Below are positions 1 through 13,564 of a DNA stretch of 64,000 nt, one piece after another. The notes under the pieces are model-generated. The model had not been told where the DNA came from and ran no database searches. It worked only from the letters and a program-made list of their open reading frames with translations. A program made the position numbers and the translations under genes. This DNA comes from Vespula vulgaris. Its lineage: Eukaryota; Arthropoda; Insecta; Hymenoptera; Vespidae. Position 1 is the first letter of the stretch, and every line of letters begins with the position of its first letter. The DNA is taken from assembly GCF_905475345.1 (NCBI RefSeq), contig NC_066595.1, positions 5,580,501-5,644,500 on the forward strand, given 5' to 3'.

Positions 1-914
1 ACGTAGGTGGGCTTGTTGTGTGCGTTTATTTCTCTGTGTGTGTGTCTGTGTGTGTGGGTACGCGCATCGACGAACGCGTGGGCGGCCACCGAGGGAAAGT
101 TCTCTCTGACTGACAATGAATGGGATTCGGCCGATCCATTCAATCCTATCGGGAAAATAATACCCTTTGTGCGTTGCGACCGGTCTCGTTAGTTACTCGA
201 GCTGCTCCATCGCCCGCGCGATTTCCGTTATCTCACTGTCAATTCTTATTAGCGACGCCGACATACACGGTGAATACAAAAAAAAAAGGAATAAAATAAA
301 AAAAAAAGAAAGAAGGAAAGAAACAACAAATTCACCTTAAAAAAAAATCACCTTACCATTATTATTGTTTTGCTTTTCGATAGATCGAAAAGATTTATGG
401 AAGTCGTTAAGAGTAGGTTCTATTTTAATGAGTTGTTAAACGGAAAGTACGAATAATTGTTTATCATTAGGAGAGTTAATTTATTTCCGTCGGATATCTT
501 ACGTAACAGGAAGAGATATATTTTCTTTCTTTCTTTCTTTCTTTCTTTCTTTTTTTTTGATTGATTTTACGAAAGTTGTATTTACGTATATACGTATTAA
601 TTATTCTTTTCGTCAAACTTCAGAAATAACTATCGATGAAAGAATAAATAAATCATTTATATTCGTTCCTTTTATTAACGAAGCATTAATAACACATTCT
701 TTTCGATTCTTTTTAATACACAGTTTCTTCTTCTTCTTTCTTTTATTTATTATTTTTTCTTTTCTTAATTAATTTATACAGATCTTGTCCTAAGTACATT
801 ACATTTTAAATGAAAATACATTTCGCATATTCACATTAACCGATTGAAAATCTCTCCGTTTAACAGGTTAAGAAAATAAAAAGGAGATGTAAATGGTGAA
901 GGGAGGGTTTGGCG

Positions 915-976
<62 letters not shown>

Positions 977-2474
977 AAGGAGGGAAAGGGGAGGGAAAAA
1001 AGGTCGGACCAACGTCGATCCGCGACTTTACGACGTCGTAAAATGTTTTAATGGTTGCGAAGAGAGCAAGGGAAAGGGACAAAGAAATGGACAGAGTACA
1101 GCGACATTAGAGAGACAACTTTCAAGGAAGCAAAAGGGAAGAAAAAGGAGAGAACAGACTGGGAACGGAACGGAATGGAACGGAAGGAGGGTGAAAACCA
1201 GCAGCGATCTCGCGAGCTTTCGTACGTCGTTTTAATACCGGCGTAATGGCCTTTCCACGAGTCCGTTGCGGCCCCTAGAATCCTGTCGCGGCCAACGTTT
1301 CGCCAACGATACCAATGGAAGGAGAAGGATAATATCGAGCGTGTAAAGGAAGGCGAATGTAAAGAGAAAAAATTGAAACGAAAGCAACATGACTTCGTTT
1401 CTTTTTCGAATTTTAAATACGTATGAAAAACGACTTTAGATTGGTTACATTTATCGAGATAAAAATGTGTTCAATAAAGGATACGTGAACGTTGGTTGAA
1501 TCGAATGAAAGAAAAATTGATTTATATAAGTTCGACGTTTATGTCAATCAATTTATTGTTCTTTTTTTTTCTCTCAATAAGATAACAGTTTAATTATCTC
1601 TATTTTGTTAACTATGAATACGTTTTCTACTTTACGTTTCGATTTATTATTTTCTCTTTTACTTTTAATATCTTCTACATCGATATTCGAATATCTCGAC
1701 GATTCACGAACGCATCGAGCAAGCATTTCGATTTTCTCGAAAATTGATCGAAGTGAAAATGTGATCGTTTTTCTCAAATTATCTTTCTTTTTTATCCATT
1801 TTTATCTGAATATCTTCTCCGCTTGTATTTGCATATTATGCGGTAATGGTTAGATCAACGTCAAGATTATGCTTCATAAATTATTTTCTCATAGCATGCG
1901 TAAACAGTAGACTGTAAGGAAAATTTATGGGACGTTCGAGACATTAGGATTCTTATGGGACGTTCGTTTTAAATCGTAATGCCTACTTTACGGTAAACGC
2001 ATCCTGTTTCTCTTTGTTGCTACCTTGATGCGGATAAAAAGATGCAAAAGCTTTTAAATCTTTTTCAACGAGATTTTCGTTTATAAAAGAAAAAAAAAAT
2101 CAGATGAAAGTTTTCATTAAAAATGTGTGTACCTACATACACACACATATTATCGTGTATACACGCATTTAAACAGATCGTTACTTGTTAGCAAAGACGA
2201 ATATAGATAAATTAACGAATTGATTCGATCTTTTACTTATTTATATATGTATATATTTATAAATCCTACACAAATATATAACTGCACATAATATCTCAAA
2301 TTATTTTTTATATCAAGTAATTCCTTAATTACTTTACTTCATATATTCTAATATACTCATTAAATTGATTAAATTTATTAATTACATTTTTAACAAAGTT
2401 GAGTAATTTACAACATTAATTAACATACTCTTACTTATCTCGTTAGAGAATTAATTGTACTATCTGTAATATAT
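1..2474. other. Non-coding spacer
   Basis: Positions 1-240 and 1230-1310 are GC-richer, and the first includes (GT)n at about 34-57. A (CTTT)n run lies at 524-552. No splice-bounded open frame stands out; short frames here are not supported as genes. The rest is AT-rich. Confidence 0.6.
919..976. repeat. (GA)n microsatellite
   Basis: 58 bp of GA with one C interruption at 951. Confidence 0.95.
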
Positions 2475-2774
2475 TCAACTTAAACTTTTATTTATGTAGA
2501 TATAGTATTGAATGTAAAAATGATTTCGTTTCTTTCGTATTAAAAAAAAAAAAAAAAATGCCATTAATATAACACACAAGTAATTATTAATAATTTTATC
2601 GATTATTCTCGGAATAATTTTTCCATCTTTTTTAATCACTTCTATAATCACAAACATTCATCAAATTCTTACTAGTATAATATAGCAGTATATGTAAAAA
2701 GAAAAAAAAATATATATATATCATGCGTTTGTATTCGTGCGAAAGCACGTTTCGTCCGTCGAGCCGATAAACGC

Positions 2775-2796
2775 CGTCGCCGGTCGACCGGCGACG
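2775..2796. repeat. Perfect 22-bp GC-rich palindrome
   Basis: The half-site CGTCGCCGGTC is followed directly by its exact reverse complement, with no spacer. It lies between AT-rich sequence and a (GA)n tract. Sixteen of 22 bases are G or C in a region that is otherwise mostly A/T. It could be a dimeric protein-binding site or a chance product of CG-rich drift. Confidence 0.9.
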
Positions 2797-2825
2797 ATAA
2801 CATCGCGTGATTGACACCAGCATAG

Positions 2826-2847
2826 TGAGAGAAAGAGACAGAGATAA

Positions 2848-2905
<58 letters not shown>
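2826..2905. repeat. Interrupted (GA)n tract
   Basis: About 80 bp of GA with AA and CA interruptions. It follows the 22-bp palindrome and ends in GTGTGT. Confidence 0.9.
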
Positions 2906-4762
2906 TGTGTCGACGGACGCGTACGATGAGTTATCGATTTCGCTTTCGATTGTGCACGAGTCTCCCCCAACGAACGCACGCACGTTCAGTTTTGTTGCTC
3001 CCTCGTATTTCACCCTACTATGTATATATATACATACATACATACATTTATGTATTTCTCTCTCTCTCTCTCTCTGTCTGTCTCTGTCTCTTCTTCGTTT
3101 CTCCTGCTAATGAATTCCTCAGCAACGATTGGCAGTACCGCGATCAAACTCGATGCACACCGGTATGCGCAAAATTGAACGAGAAAAAATGTGAAGGTTG
3201 ACTCAGAGATACGTGAAAATTTATTAAAGATAGATGCATCTATCTCTTTCTCTCTTCACAGACAGATAATGTTTGTTCTTTTCGTTATATTCGCATTCAA
3301 CAACGATATAAATGTTCGATACTTGTGACGGGTCACGAAACTCTAGACTAGTTTCTTTTTTTTTTCCCTTTCTATCCTTTAATCTCTTCCGTTTGCTATT
3401 GCAAACGAACACATTTTATTTCTCCGTTTCTGACGAAAGTCGACGAATGTATAAATTACGACGACATGAGTTCGATCGATTGACAAGGTTTACGATTTCT
3501 TTTTTTTTTTTTTCTTTTCTTTTCTTTTCTTTTCTTTTTTTTTCCAGGAAAAGCTAAATGCCATCCATTATCGGTGGGCGTTATATGTATGTCGACGTAG
3601 TAGACTATTCGAGGTAGACGAGCGTGTCGACTTCGTCCAAAAGGGAAAGAGAAATCTTTCTAAGGGTTACCACCAATCTTACTTTATTTTCACCCTTATT
3701 CTTTATTTTCTTTTTCCCCGAAAGAAATGTGTTTGCAAATTATTCTAACGAACACCTGTATCACACGCGAATCGTGATATAGATATCAATCGTAAAAAAA
3801 AATTATATTGTGTATAGTTTTAGTAGTTATTAATTACTGTATAGATGCATACAAACATAAACTCGAGTGAAACTTCTCGAGTTTCGAGAACGATCGAAGG
3901 TGTATTGGAGAAAAAGGAAAAGAAAAAGAAAACAAAACGGAAAGAAAAAAATATCAGCAGAAACTTGGGAAGAGTACATTTTAACGTAGATAAAGGAAAG
4001 ATTTATAATTTATTTATACGAACATTTTTGTTGAATAACAAAATTTAATAAATAATACTTAACCGAGGAAATAGAGGAATAATCATTAATAATTAATAAA
4101 GTACAATTAGATCGCGTGATTATTATATAAACTTTCACTAGAGAACTCGATAAAAAAGTTGTAAACTTTTTTAGAAAGTAAACTTTATTTTGTTCTTTAT
4201 TATGATTTCGATCGATCGATCGCAATTTTTTCAAAACACTTTTTTCACGATTTTTAAACCGATCCTTCTAACTTCACGCGTAAAAAAAAAAAGAAAAGAA
4301 AATTCAAGTCGTTTGTCGAATCTTAACAAAATTATTCTGTTCTAAAGCGCGTTTATTTAGTATTACTATTTACCGTATAGTATACATATATATATTTTTT
4401 TTCGACATAAAGAAAATAACTCCGTTAAAACAACTTGCAATAAAACGAAAGAAGAATTCTGAAGGATCTGGGTGTAAAGTATCGCGGTTGCTGGCATTGT
4501 TCAAGGTTGTCAGCGACTCCGAGTCTTATCTTGGAGGACGCGCGTGACTGCTCGCGCGGAGGGTGCTGGCGCGTCTCAAAGTCTGAAATTGAGAGAAACG
4601 AGGAACGACGAGAAATGGAATGGGTAGGGGTGGGAAAGGGAGGAGTGGAGAGACGCAACCCAGACACGCTGTCCAACCGATAACGCTATTCTCCCAGATG
4701 AGGAGGACCGGTCGCCGTCGCCGTCGCCGACGCCGGTGGTTTCTCCCCTTATTGTTATATAG

Positions 4763-4770
<8 letters not shown>

Positions 4771-4802
<32 letters not shown>
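4771..4802. repeat. (GA)n microsatellite
   Basis: 32 bp of perfect GA following an A run. Confidence 0.95.
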
Positions 4803-4805
<3 letters not shown>

Positions 4806-6006
4806 GCAACGCTGATTCAAGAGAATCCTTCGATCGTATCTCATGTGAAGCGTGCAGATAACACGTATGATAAAAAAATCTCCAATGTAAGATTTATTAT
4901 TTATAGGAACGGTGATTTTTAAACGATAAGGATAATATATTAAATAAAGATATATCGAAATGGAATGAAAAAAAAATATTGCATGAATTTCTTTAAGCTT
5001 ATGTATAATTTTGTTTATATTTATTTATTTACGATCAGACACGAAAGGAGCTCTGATGTAAGATTTACTTATAGATAGAATGATTTTTGAGTAGCGTCAG
5101 TGTACTGGAGAATCGTTATTGTATAAGATTATTTATCTAACCCCTTAATAGGTTACTCTGGGTTCGACGAGTACACTAGGTATTGCTTCGCTTTTATTAC
5201 GCAAACAGATAGATACTTTCAAAACAAAATTCCATCGTTAAAAGGTTAACAGGAGTAAGGAATTTAAGTAACAATGATTTCTTCGAGAAAGAAAAAGAGA
5301 AAAAAGAGAAACATATATATATAATTAGAAGTATGTAGAAGAAAGATAAAATTAGAATTTCCATGAACTTACTTTCTAATTTTCTTAACGCAAAGTTTTA
5401 AAATTAGATATCGGTATCCCACAAGCTTGTACATTACTTGACTCATTCACGATAAATCGTTACATTGTCAAATATTAACATTTAATTTCTATTCTCTTTC
5501 ACTTCCATGAAAAATTAACATTAATAATATTTTTTATTTTTGCACACTAGTCTCTACCCATTTTCCATCACTCTCCCCAATATGTTGCCAGTACTAATTT
5601 CTCTCCGAGTTACATAACTTCTAGGAAAGATTCAAAAAGGGTCTCATACGTTTCGATATACCTTTAGGCTTGTTTCTTTTTTTAACTTGTAGCGTATTAA
5701 ATAGAAAAAAAAAGAAAAAAGAAAAAAAATAGATACGAAGGAAAAAGTTAGAGCATTCTCTTTATCGAGATGTTCGAAGCAAGGGAAAAGGTTCACCGTC
5801 GCGACGCTTCTACGGTCCTGGCTGGCTACCGACGGACGTCGAAGTAGCCAATTAAAATCTCTTTGGAGTCTTTTTTAGTAAAGGCTCGACAGAATCGAGG
5901 TGGGACGGGCTAATGAATTCTGGTAGAGGGTGTCGGGACGTAAAGCCGGTTCGTAACGTGAACACGGCGGAGCCTCGGTGCTAGAGCCGATGCCAGACTG
6001 GTAGGA

Positions 6007-6013
6007 AGAGAGA

Positions 6014-6061
<48 letters not shown>

Positions 6062-6077
6062 GAGAGAGAGAGAGAGG
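6007..6077. repeat. Interrupted (GA)n tract
   Basis: About 70 bp of GA with AAAG interruptions inside a GC-richer island. Confidence 0.9.
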
Positions 6078-8093
6078 ACGAGAGATACCAGGATTCCTGG
6101 TGTACGATGCACCCGGCAGGCAGACAGGATCGATGCTTCCTGTCGCGGCTCGGAGCCCTTTAAGCGAACGACCGTCGTTCGTCTCGACGGTCGCACATCG
6201 ACCTACAGATACGTTGCATAATGATAATAATAATTATTAATGATCATCGATAAATCATCAATTACGAGAGAAAAATATATTTATTTTATATATATTATTT
6301 AAATATATATTTATTTATAACGAATATATCTTCTAAAAATATATTCATACGATTGACATTCTTATTTAATTGTATCGTATTCCTTTCTTGTTTGTTTCGT
6401 TTCGTTTTGTTTTTGTTCTCTTTTTTTTCTACTTAGTTGCAGTTCATTTTTGTTTTGTTTTCTTTCTTTCTTTCTTTCTTTTTTTTTTAATTTTTATAAA
6501 ATTTTTAATGGTATTAAAAAGGGGATAAAAAAGATTGTTGAGTCATGATAATTATTCTTTAGTTAGTAGATTGCAAGGGTCTGGTTTTGTTTTGCTTTTT
6601 AAATACGATTAAATGGTGTAACAATTATTTATGAAGATATTTATTATTGAGATTTATTGTTGAGTGAGATTTTGGATTCTTTTAGTTTCATATCAAAATT
6701 TAATGTATATCGAAAATATTATGTACATCTAAAATGCGATTGTTTGAAATAAGAATTAACAAGTAGTTTCGGTTCGATCAGACTTTTAGATTCAAATATA
6801 GTGATATATTTAAAAATTAAAAAAATTCATAGAAAACGTGCGCATTACGTAGCGTAAAGCATTTAAGTCTCGCTGGAATATCAACAATAATTTTAAGCAT
6901 GACTATTCGAATAATTCCGACATTTTTTATCAAAGCAATCAAAGATGACAAATATGTAAAAATTTCAAATTTCAATTCGTTGACTTTAAAAGAGATTTCC
7001 ATCTATTTCAAAGTTTCCTATCAAATTTTATATATAAATATATAATGCATTTCTATACGCAGATATTCACGTTTATTTGTTTAAATGTTCGAGCGAATTG
7101 AATTTTATAGAAAAAAATTGGATTTAATTCGACTGTGAATTTAAAAATATTTCGAAAAAGGAATCACAATCACCATTCAACAAAATAAAATTAACCCTTT
7201 GAGTGGCAGAGATTTTTTTTTATGTATATATGTCTGTGCGAAAAACGCCAACGGTTATTATGCGTTTTTGCAGCGGTGCGGAAAATACTTCGTATCAAAG
7301 TCAATCGTTGTGTTTGGTACACATTGAAGTATAGAACGATATGACTGTGCAGGGACATCGAATTATTTCAGTTTCGCATAAAAAAAAGGAAAAAAAAAAA
7401 GGAAAAACGAAATTTTGGTTTCCATAGTTCATTGTAAATAATTCGAGACGAGTCGCGACAACCCTTCGGGCATTTTTTTGCATGTACATGGAGGAACGTG
7501 ATGGTGGTTTAAAATAAATAAAAATAAAAATCGGATATGTTTGTGTGTGTATGTGTGTTTTAATATTTTTCCAAAGTAATATTCTTAAAATTGGGAAAAG
7601 TATGTTCAACGAGAAATATATTAGAATTTGAATGATAACACTGTCCTAGTATATGACGTAGGATGCAATTCGCTTAACTATAATAATATTAATAAATATT
7701 ATATATTATTATCACTATTATATATTATTATATACATACTAGATATTTATGCAAATGTTAAAACAAATCTCCCTTACACCCACTCTTTCTCTTTCGTTCG
7801 CTTACTTACACAAGAAAAAATAATAATAACAAAATAAAAGAAATAAAAAGAAGACAGAAGAAAAATAGAAAAAGAAGAAGAAAACAAAAAAGAAAGTCAT
7901 AACAATAAAAGGAAAATGTTCTTTGTTGAAAAATGATCGGTCGATCTTGGCACGGGTAGGATCGGATATACCGAAGTAGTATAGGGAGCTCTAAAGCCGA
8001 GGGTAGATTTATGGAAATTCGTTGGCTGCGGCTAAAAGGGCGGCACGAATTAGGTTCGAAGGGGGGAAAAAAAACCATAGCTAGTACGTAGAT

Positions 8094-8105
8094 GTGCCCG
8101 GGCAC
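8094..8105. repeat. 12-bp palindrome GTGCCCGGGCAC
   Basis: Perfect GC-rich palindrome inside a GC-richer island (7930-8160). No exon is seen around it. Confidence 0.8.
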
Positions 8106-9010
8106 GGTTCGATCTTTGATCTCCGGTTTAGGGGTGGGAAGGGGGTGGGGCAAAACGCGTGAACGAGCTGAGCATTGTTCTATCCAACAAAGTATACGTC
8201 TCGATTCAGGATTATCTGCATTTTAAATGGGCCCCAGGAGAGATCAAACGAATCGTGTTATTTTTTGGGATCCTTTTAACGCGAAATACGTTCCGATACC
8301 TTCGTTTACATGAAACAGGTTAAAGGATACATCTTGTTAACGTCTAAACGAAGATATTACCTCGGTAACGTCTATCGAATGTGAACGGGGACGTAAACCC
8401 CTTCTATGGTTTTTGACACGGTTCGCTAACAAGTGAATTATGTCTTGTAAAACATTCGAATTTTAAACCATCGAGATGAATACTACAAATGTAAATCGTA
8501 CTTAAATATGTACATCTTAAAACATGCTAAAGCTATTTGTCTCTAAGACTATTAGTCTTTCTTTCATCGAACAATATATTATTATTAGTATTTCTCTCTC
8601 TTTCTCTTACTCTGTTTGTCTCCGTCTGTCTGACCGTCCCTTTCTATTTTCTCTTTGTTTGTCTCTTTTTCTTTCTCACTCCATTTCTCTTTTCGCAGCT
8701 TCAATTAGAGAGTAATGGACGCAAGGGAGTGGAAAGACGATAGTATAAAAGGTGGTACTAGGCATCCACTTTGATATAGTCGCTATTTTGCGCCTCTCCG
8801 ACGGTTTATGTCACTTATGACGTCCTGGCTATAGCACAGTCTGGTTAGGAACGCATCGCAAGAGAGAGGAGAAAGTCACTGTGTACGTGTCTCCATAAAT
8901 GTTAATTAACAATGATTAGGACGCATCCCTCTTCCTGCTTAATGTCCAGCAGCAGCAGTAGTAGTAGTAGTATAGCAGTAGCAGGACGAGCATATGTGGT
9001 CATTTTTGTT

Positions 9011-9035
9011 AGAGAGAGAGAGAGAGAGAGAGAGA
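9011..9035. repeat. (AG)n microsatellite
   Basis: 25 bp of AG repeat, shortly after a (CAG/TAG)n triplet cluster at about 8946-8985. Confidence 0.9.
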
Positions 9036-9806
9036 ACTAATTTATTGTACTCATGGATCAAAGGTCATATCAGAGCATCGAAATGATATAAAAATTATAT
9101 TTTTAATATGTTGAATATGTTCGAAGAAATTTGACACGAATCATTGCATTCATCGAATATTTTCTACAATTATAGAAATATGTGGAATGTATTAATACAA
9201 TTTCTATAATATGTATTTCTATAATATGAAAAGCTTTTGAATATATGTATATATATTACAATGGGATAGACTTATTTATTACTTCGGAAATAACATAAGG
9301 TAAAATAAATTATAAAATGTCAGACATGACGTGCGTGATGAGCGACAGTAGAGGAAAAAAATAAAATAAAAAAGAAATAGATAGAAAAGAAAGCATTTAG
9401 CTTGCATTTAAAGCGCATTTCGAAAGTAATAAACTCGCGAACAGCGTTCCAAGGGAATGCAACAAGAAAATAATATTGCAATTGCTTCCGCTTGTTGTTA
9501 TATCGCGGTTACAAATCTTTGTAAATGTCGACAATCAAAGTTTATAAATATTTTATTTGATGTCGAATGTCTGTCGCAATTGATACTGTCGTATACTTAA
9601 AAAATGCACTTCTAATTACTTAATACCTTTAAGTTTTATTTAAGCATTAGAAATAAAAATATAAATACAGTTTATATAAAAAGTAGTTCGTAGAGTTATT
9701 TAATTTCAACAAAAAATATCGTAGAAACTTGGTTCATTAACAAAATTTCTTTAACAAACGAAAATTATTTATATAATTTTGAATGATTTTCTTCAAAAAA
9801 AAAAAA

Positions 9807-9833
9807 AATAAATAAATAAATAAATAAATAAAT
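9807..9833. repeat. (AAAT)n microsatellite
   Basis: About 6.5 tetramers following a run of A. Confidence 0.9.
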
Positions 9834-10160
9834 GGATAAATAATAATATACAATACTCGTATCTATTTGAAAATATTAACAAATATCTAGAAATACATAT
9901 AGTTCACGTAAATTACAAAATAGTTAAAGATAGTCACATAAACATTCGGATAATTTTTTGAAAGTGAATATTATATTTCACAAGAAATATTCAAAACTCT
10001 ATGCTTCATCTAAAAAAAAGAAAGTGTTATTCAGTTTGAAATAGAATATTTTGTTGACTCAGTGTATAAATGAAGCAATTCGAAAATTCTTAACACTTGT
10101 ACATACATCCATACATACATCCTTACATCCATCATTCATACATACATCCATCCATACACC

Positions 10161-10346
10161 ATACATACATACATACATACATACATACATACATACATAC
10201 ATACATACATACATACATACATACATACATACATACATACATACATACATACATACATACATACATACATACATACATACATACATACATACATACATAC
10301 ATACATACATACATACATACATACATACATACATACATACATACAT
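10161..10346. repeat. (ATAC)n microsatellite, about 46 copies
   Basis: 186 bp of uninterrupted tetranucleotide repeat, flanked on both sides by degenerate CATC/CATA units (10107-10450). It is open in several frames on both strands (poly-YIHT, poly-YVCM), but these are repeat artefacts. It ends in an (AC)n tract near 10428-10439. Confidence 0.95.
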
Positions 10347-10532
10347 CATACACACATACATCATACATACATACATACATACGTATATACATACGTATAC
10401 ACGTATGTATCTACATACATACATACACACACACACACATATATCTACATAAATACATATGTATAGCGCATAAAGTAGCTGCTGCGCTGCTAGCAACGAC
10501 TACTGATAGATCTGGCATGGTTAGATCGTACT

Positions 10533-10556
10533 CGCGTGCGAGAGCTCTCGCACGCG
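10533..10556. repeat. Perfect 24-bp GC-rich palindrome
   Basis: The half-site CGCGTGCGAGAG is followed by its exact reverse complement with no spacer, centred on the SacI-like GAGCTC. It sits just downstream of the long (CATA)n array and just upstream of a (TC)n tract, in a locally GC-rich island (10480-10615). Confidence 0.9.
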
Positions 10557-13031
10557 TTACTCGTGCCGACGTAAAAGAGCTATTATTAGCCGACCACCTG
10601 TGCGACCCGAGGCAACTCTCTCTCTCTCTCTTTCTCTCCCTCTTTTTCTCTCTCTCTCTTTTTCTCCCCCTCTCTATTTTAGTCAGAATCGCGTTTGGTA
10701 TACGCGCTATCGAGACTGAGTTATTTCACGTAAAATCGATCACTTTTAATATTTCGTTCCAAACAAATAATATTAAATTGTTGCTGAATATACGTATGCA
10801 AACTGTTTCTTTTTTTTTCTTTCTTTCTTTCTTCTTCTTCTTTTTTTTTTTTTTTAACAATACCCACGAATTTTATTCGATCGAAAAAGTATGAAATTTC
10901 TTCACATATAAAATACAAAAGTAACGAAGGAATATTACTTGATAATACTTTGAAAATAAAATCCGACGATAATAACAGTAGATTATCCTTTGATACTTCT
11001 ATTTATTTCTATTTCGAGAGATATATGCGCTTATAAAATTTCTATATTTAATGTGCTATGAGAGAGCATCGAAGAAATGAAGAAATATGTGTTTCTTATT
11101 AAACTGTGTAAAATAATAAAACGATAATAATTGTCGAATGGAAGAAATTTTATTTATGCGTAGCTTATTTTTTTCATCTTTCTTGCACTCTCTTTATTTT
11201 CTTTATATTGATTCCAATAGTAGTTTCTCATTTTGTTTTGAAGAGGAAGAAAAAGATAGTATCGTCGAGTGAGAGAAAACATAACACATAGATCGCCGTT
11301 TGTTTATCGACTAAGTATAGATTCTTATGCGAGTAAATGGCTTTCTTGAGGAACGGTCAAGAGGTCACCGTGTCTTGAAACGCAGAGAGTAACGTATGAC
11401 GTGTACATGAGATTCTAGTGTTTTTTCACGGTATTCTTATCATTATACGTAGGTACTTATATTATTTTCCTTAATACTAGATTTACCAACAGTTGTTAGA
11501 AAATATTTTATTAATAATTTCATCGCGATGTTTTCTCAAGGTTTTCTTTATTTCTTCTTCTTCTTTTTTTTTCCTTTTTCTTTTTTCCCTATTAAACGTA
11601 CACGTAGGTATAATTAATTTTATAATTTTTATCTTTTCCCGACATATGTAAGTACATATCTCAAAATACATTGAAATAATTAATAGTCGACAGTTCTAAT
11701 ATTATACACATAACGAGTAATAATAAACGTTGTTTTTTATATTCTTATGTACAAACAACGTTTCTATTCCATTATTCCATTCGAAAGGATTTAATTATAA
11801 GAGAAGATAAATAACATTTTTTAAACCTATTCGAACGGCTAGTAACGTTGTTAATTGATATTTTAAAGGGAAAAAAAAAGAGAGAGAAAAGAGCGTACAA
11901 ATCATTACATTCAATTTTACTTCGAAAAAGGTATTATTACTATTTTTTATGCTTTCTTTTTGTTTATTTCGAATCAATCAATCGTGAAAACGAACGAAAT
12001 GGTTGGAAAAATGTCGGGAAAAACACGATGGAGAAATCAGGATATTTGCCAATTTTTTAATGGCAAACGATTACTAGCTCGAGGGCAGCTTCGTTAGAAA
12101 AACGATTTTTATTTGGTATACACGATTCACGATTCACGATTCACTTGTTAGTATCGATAAATAATGTCGGTAAATGCGTATGTCGTTTTTGAAGTACATG
12201 GAAATAAGTTATTCGCTTCGTCGTTCGCAACAGATATTGGCGAGACGACGTAACCATTATTAATCATACTTAAGAAGACAGCCGGTAACACCAGTTCGAT
12301 GATGATTTATTGAATCGAAAAGATCAAAAAAAAGAAAATAATTATGGTGTCTATGCAATCACGTCGCTTCCGATGTTAATAAATAAAACTTTTTGATTCG
12401 TATTTTTTGTATTTTCCCAGCGAACTGTAATGTAAATTTTGTAATTAAATTTTGTTTCGTTCATTTAAGAATGAGTTTTATTTTCTTTTTCTTTTCTTTT
12501 ATCTTCTATGAAAGTAACGATCAGTTTCCAAGTTTAAACGAAAAAATTCATATCCTCATAAATTGTATATAGAACAGACGATCAAACTGCAACTTGCGAT
12601 CAATGATCAATTTTTCAAATATTTTATACAAGAATGTTTCATAAATCGTATTCTGAATATTTTTTTTTTCCTTTAAGAAAATATTTTTTGTTATACATAA
12701 ATTTTCTTATTTCATAGTTATTTCTCTACCTGGAAAAAAATTAATAATAATAAAAAAAAAAAAAGAAATCGATGTTTCAAATTTTCTTATCATTTTAATA
12801 ACATCTTTTCGATATGATATAGGAATGCCCATAAAAAAAAAAAATTTCAATGTTTAATCATTTCATTATCGATCTCTTGCTCGATCATTACATATGTTTC
12901 GTATATGATTTATGAGAGAAAATAATTTACTTTTTGATTTGTTTCGAGTGGCGTCAGAAAACGTTAATTCGATTGGAAATTAATTTGGAGAGAACGTGCC
13001 TTGATTTTCTGCAATCCTATGCAAATTGTAC

Positions 13032-13113
<82 letters not shown>

Positions 13114-13564
13114 GAGCGAGATCAAGGGGATTGACGACGTTAATAGCGACAGGAATGGCGATAGAGCGACGAATAATTAGGCTAATCAATCCAATCGCGA
13201 ATTCCCTATGCACGTGTTTGTTACTGATACACTTACATATATGATACTGATAAACGTATCAATTGTCTATATACAAAGATTGGTTGAAAGTCGAATTTAA
13301 TTGGCGAAACTATACAGATTGTTACGAATTATTTTCAAACAAAACTGTTGTACCTATAAACTCAACATTTTCTTCGTGTATTAAATAGTAATGATTTAGA
13401 AAAATCGTATATATATATTATATATATATAATCGTATATATATATATATATAAAATAAAAAAAAATATTTAAGGCCATAAGAATTTACAATACTGTGGCG
13501 ATTCTTCTCTCGCATACGTATATTTTATAAAATAACAATCAGAATCGATGCAAACTGATATCAG
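10557..13564. other. Non-coding spacer
   Basis: Holds a (TC)n tract (10617-10677), T-runs and the long (GA)n at 13036-13111. No gene is seen. Confidence 0.55.
13036..13111. repeat. (GA)n microsatellite, longest perfect one
   Basis: About 75 bp of uninterrupted GA. Frames through it read as poly-RE or poly-LS, which are artefacts. Confidence 0.95.

Larger units (their letters stand above)
2475..6200. other. Non-coding spacer with GC-richer islands
   Basis: It holds the 22-bp palindrome, (GA)n tracts and a (TTTTC)n run near 3514-3540. Two GC-richer islands lie at 4440-4740 and 5780-6180. On the minus strand, 4591 downwards has a good-looking acceptor (CTCTCAATTTCAG) but no donor closes the frame, so no exon is called. 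Confidence 0.55.
6201..10106. other. Non-coding spacer
   Basis: Mostly AT-rich, with a GC-richer island at 7930-8160. TTAACCCTTTGAGTGGCAG at 7191-7209 resembles one end of a TTAA-targeting transposon, but no partner end was found. A good acceptor at 8698 (TTTCTCTTTTCGCAG) leads into only 14 codons before TAG. Confidence 0.55.

Noticed and set aside
4425..4676. Minus-strand acceptor CTCTCAATTTCAG followed by about 50 open codons
   Set aside because: No usable donor before the stop and the peptide looks like translated GC-rich spacer.
10059..10894. Open frames up to 265 codons on both strands across the (CATA)n array
   Set aside because: They exist only because the repeat has no stops (poly-YIHT, poly-YVCM) and they continue into (TC)n and T runs.
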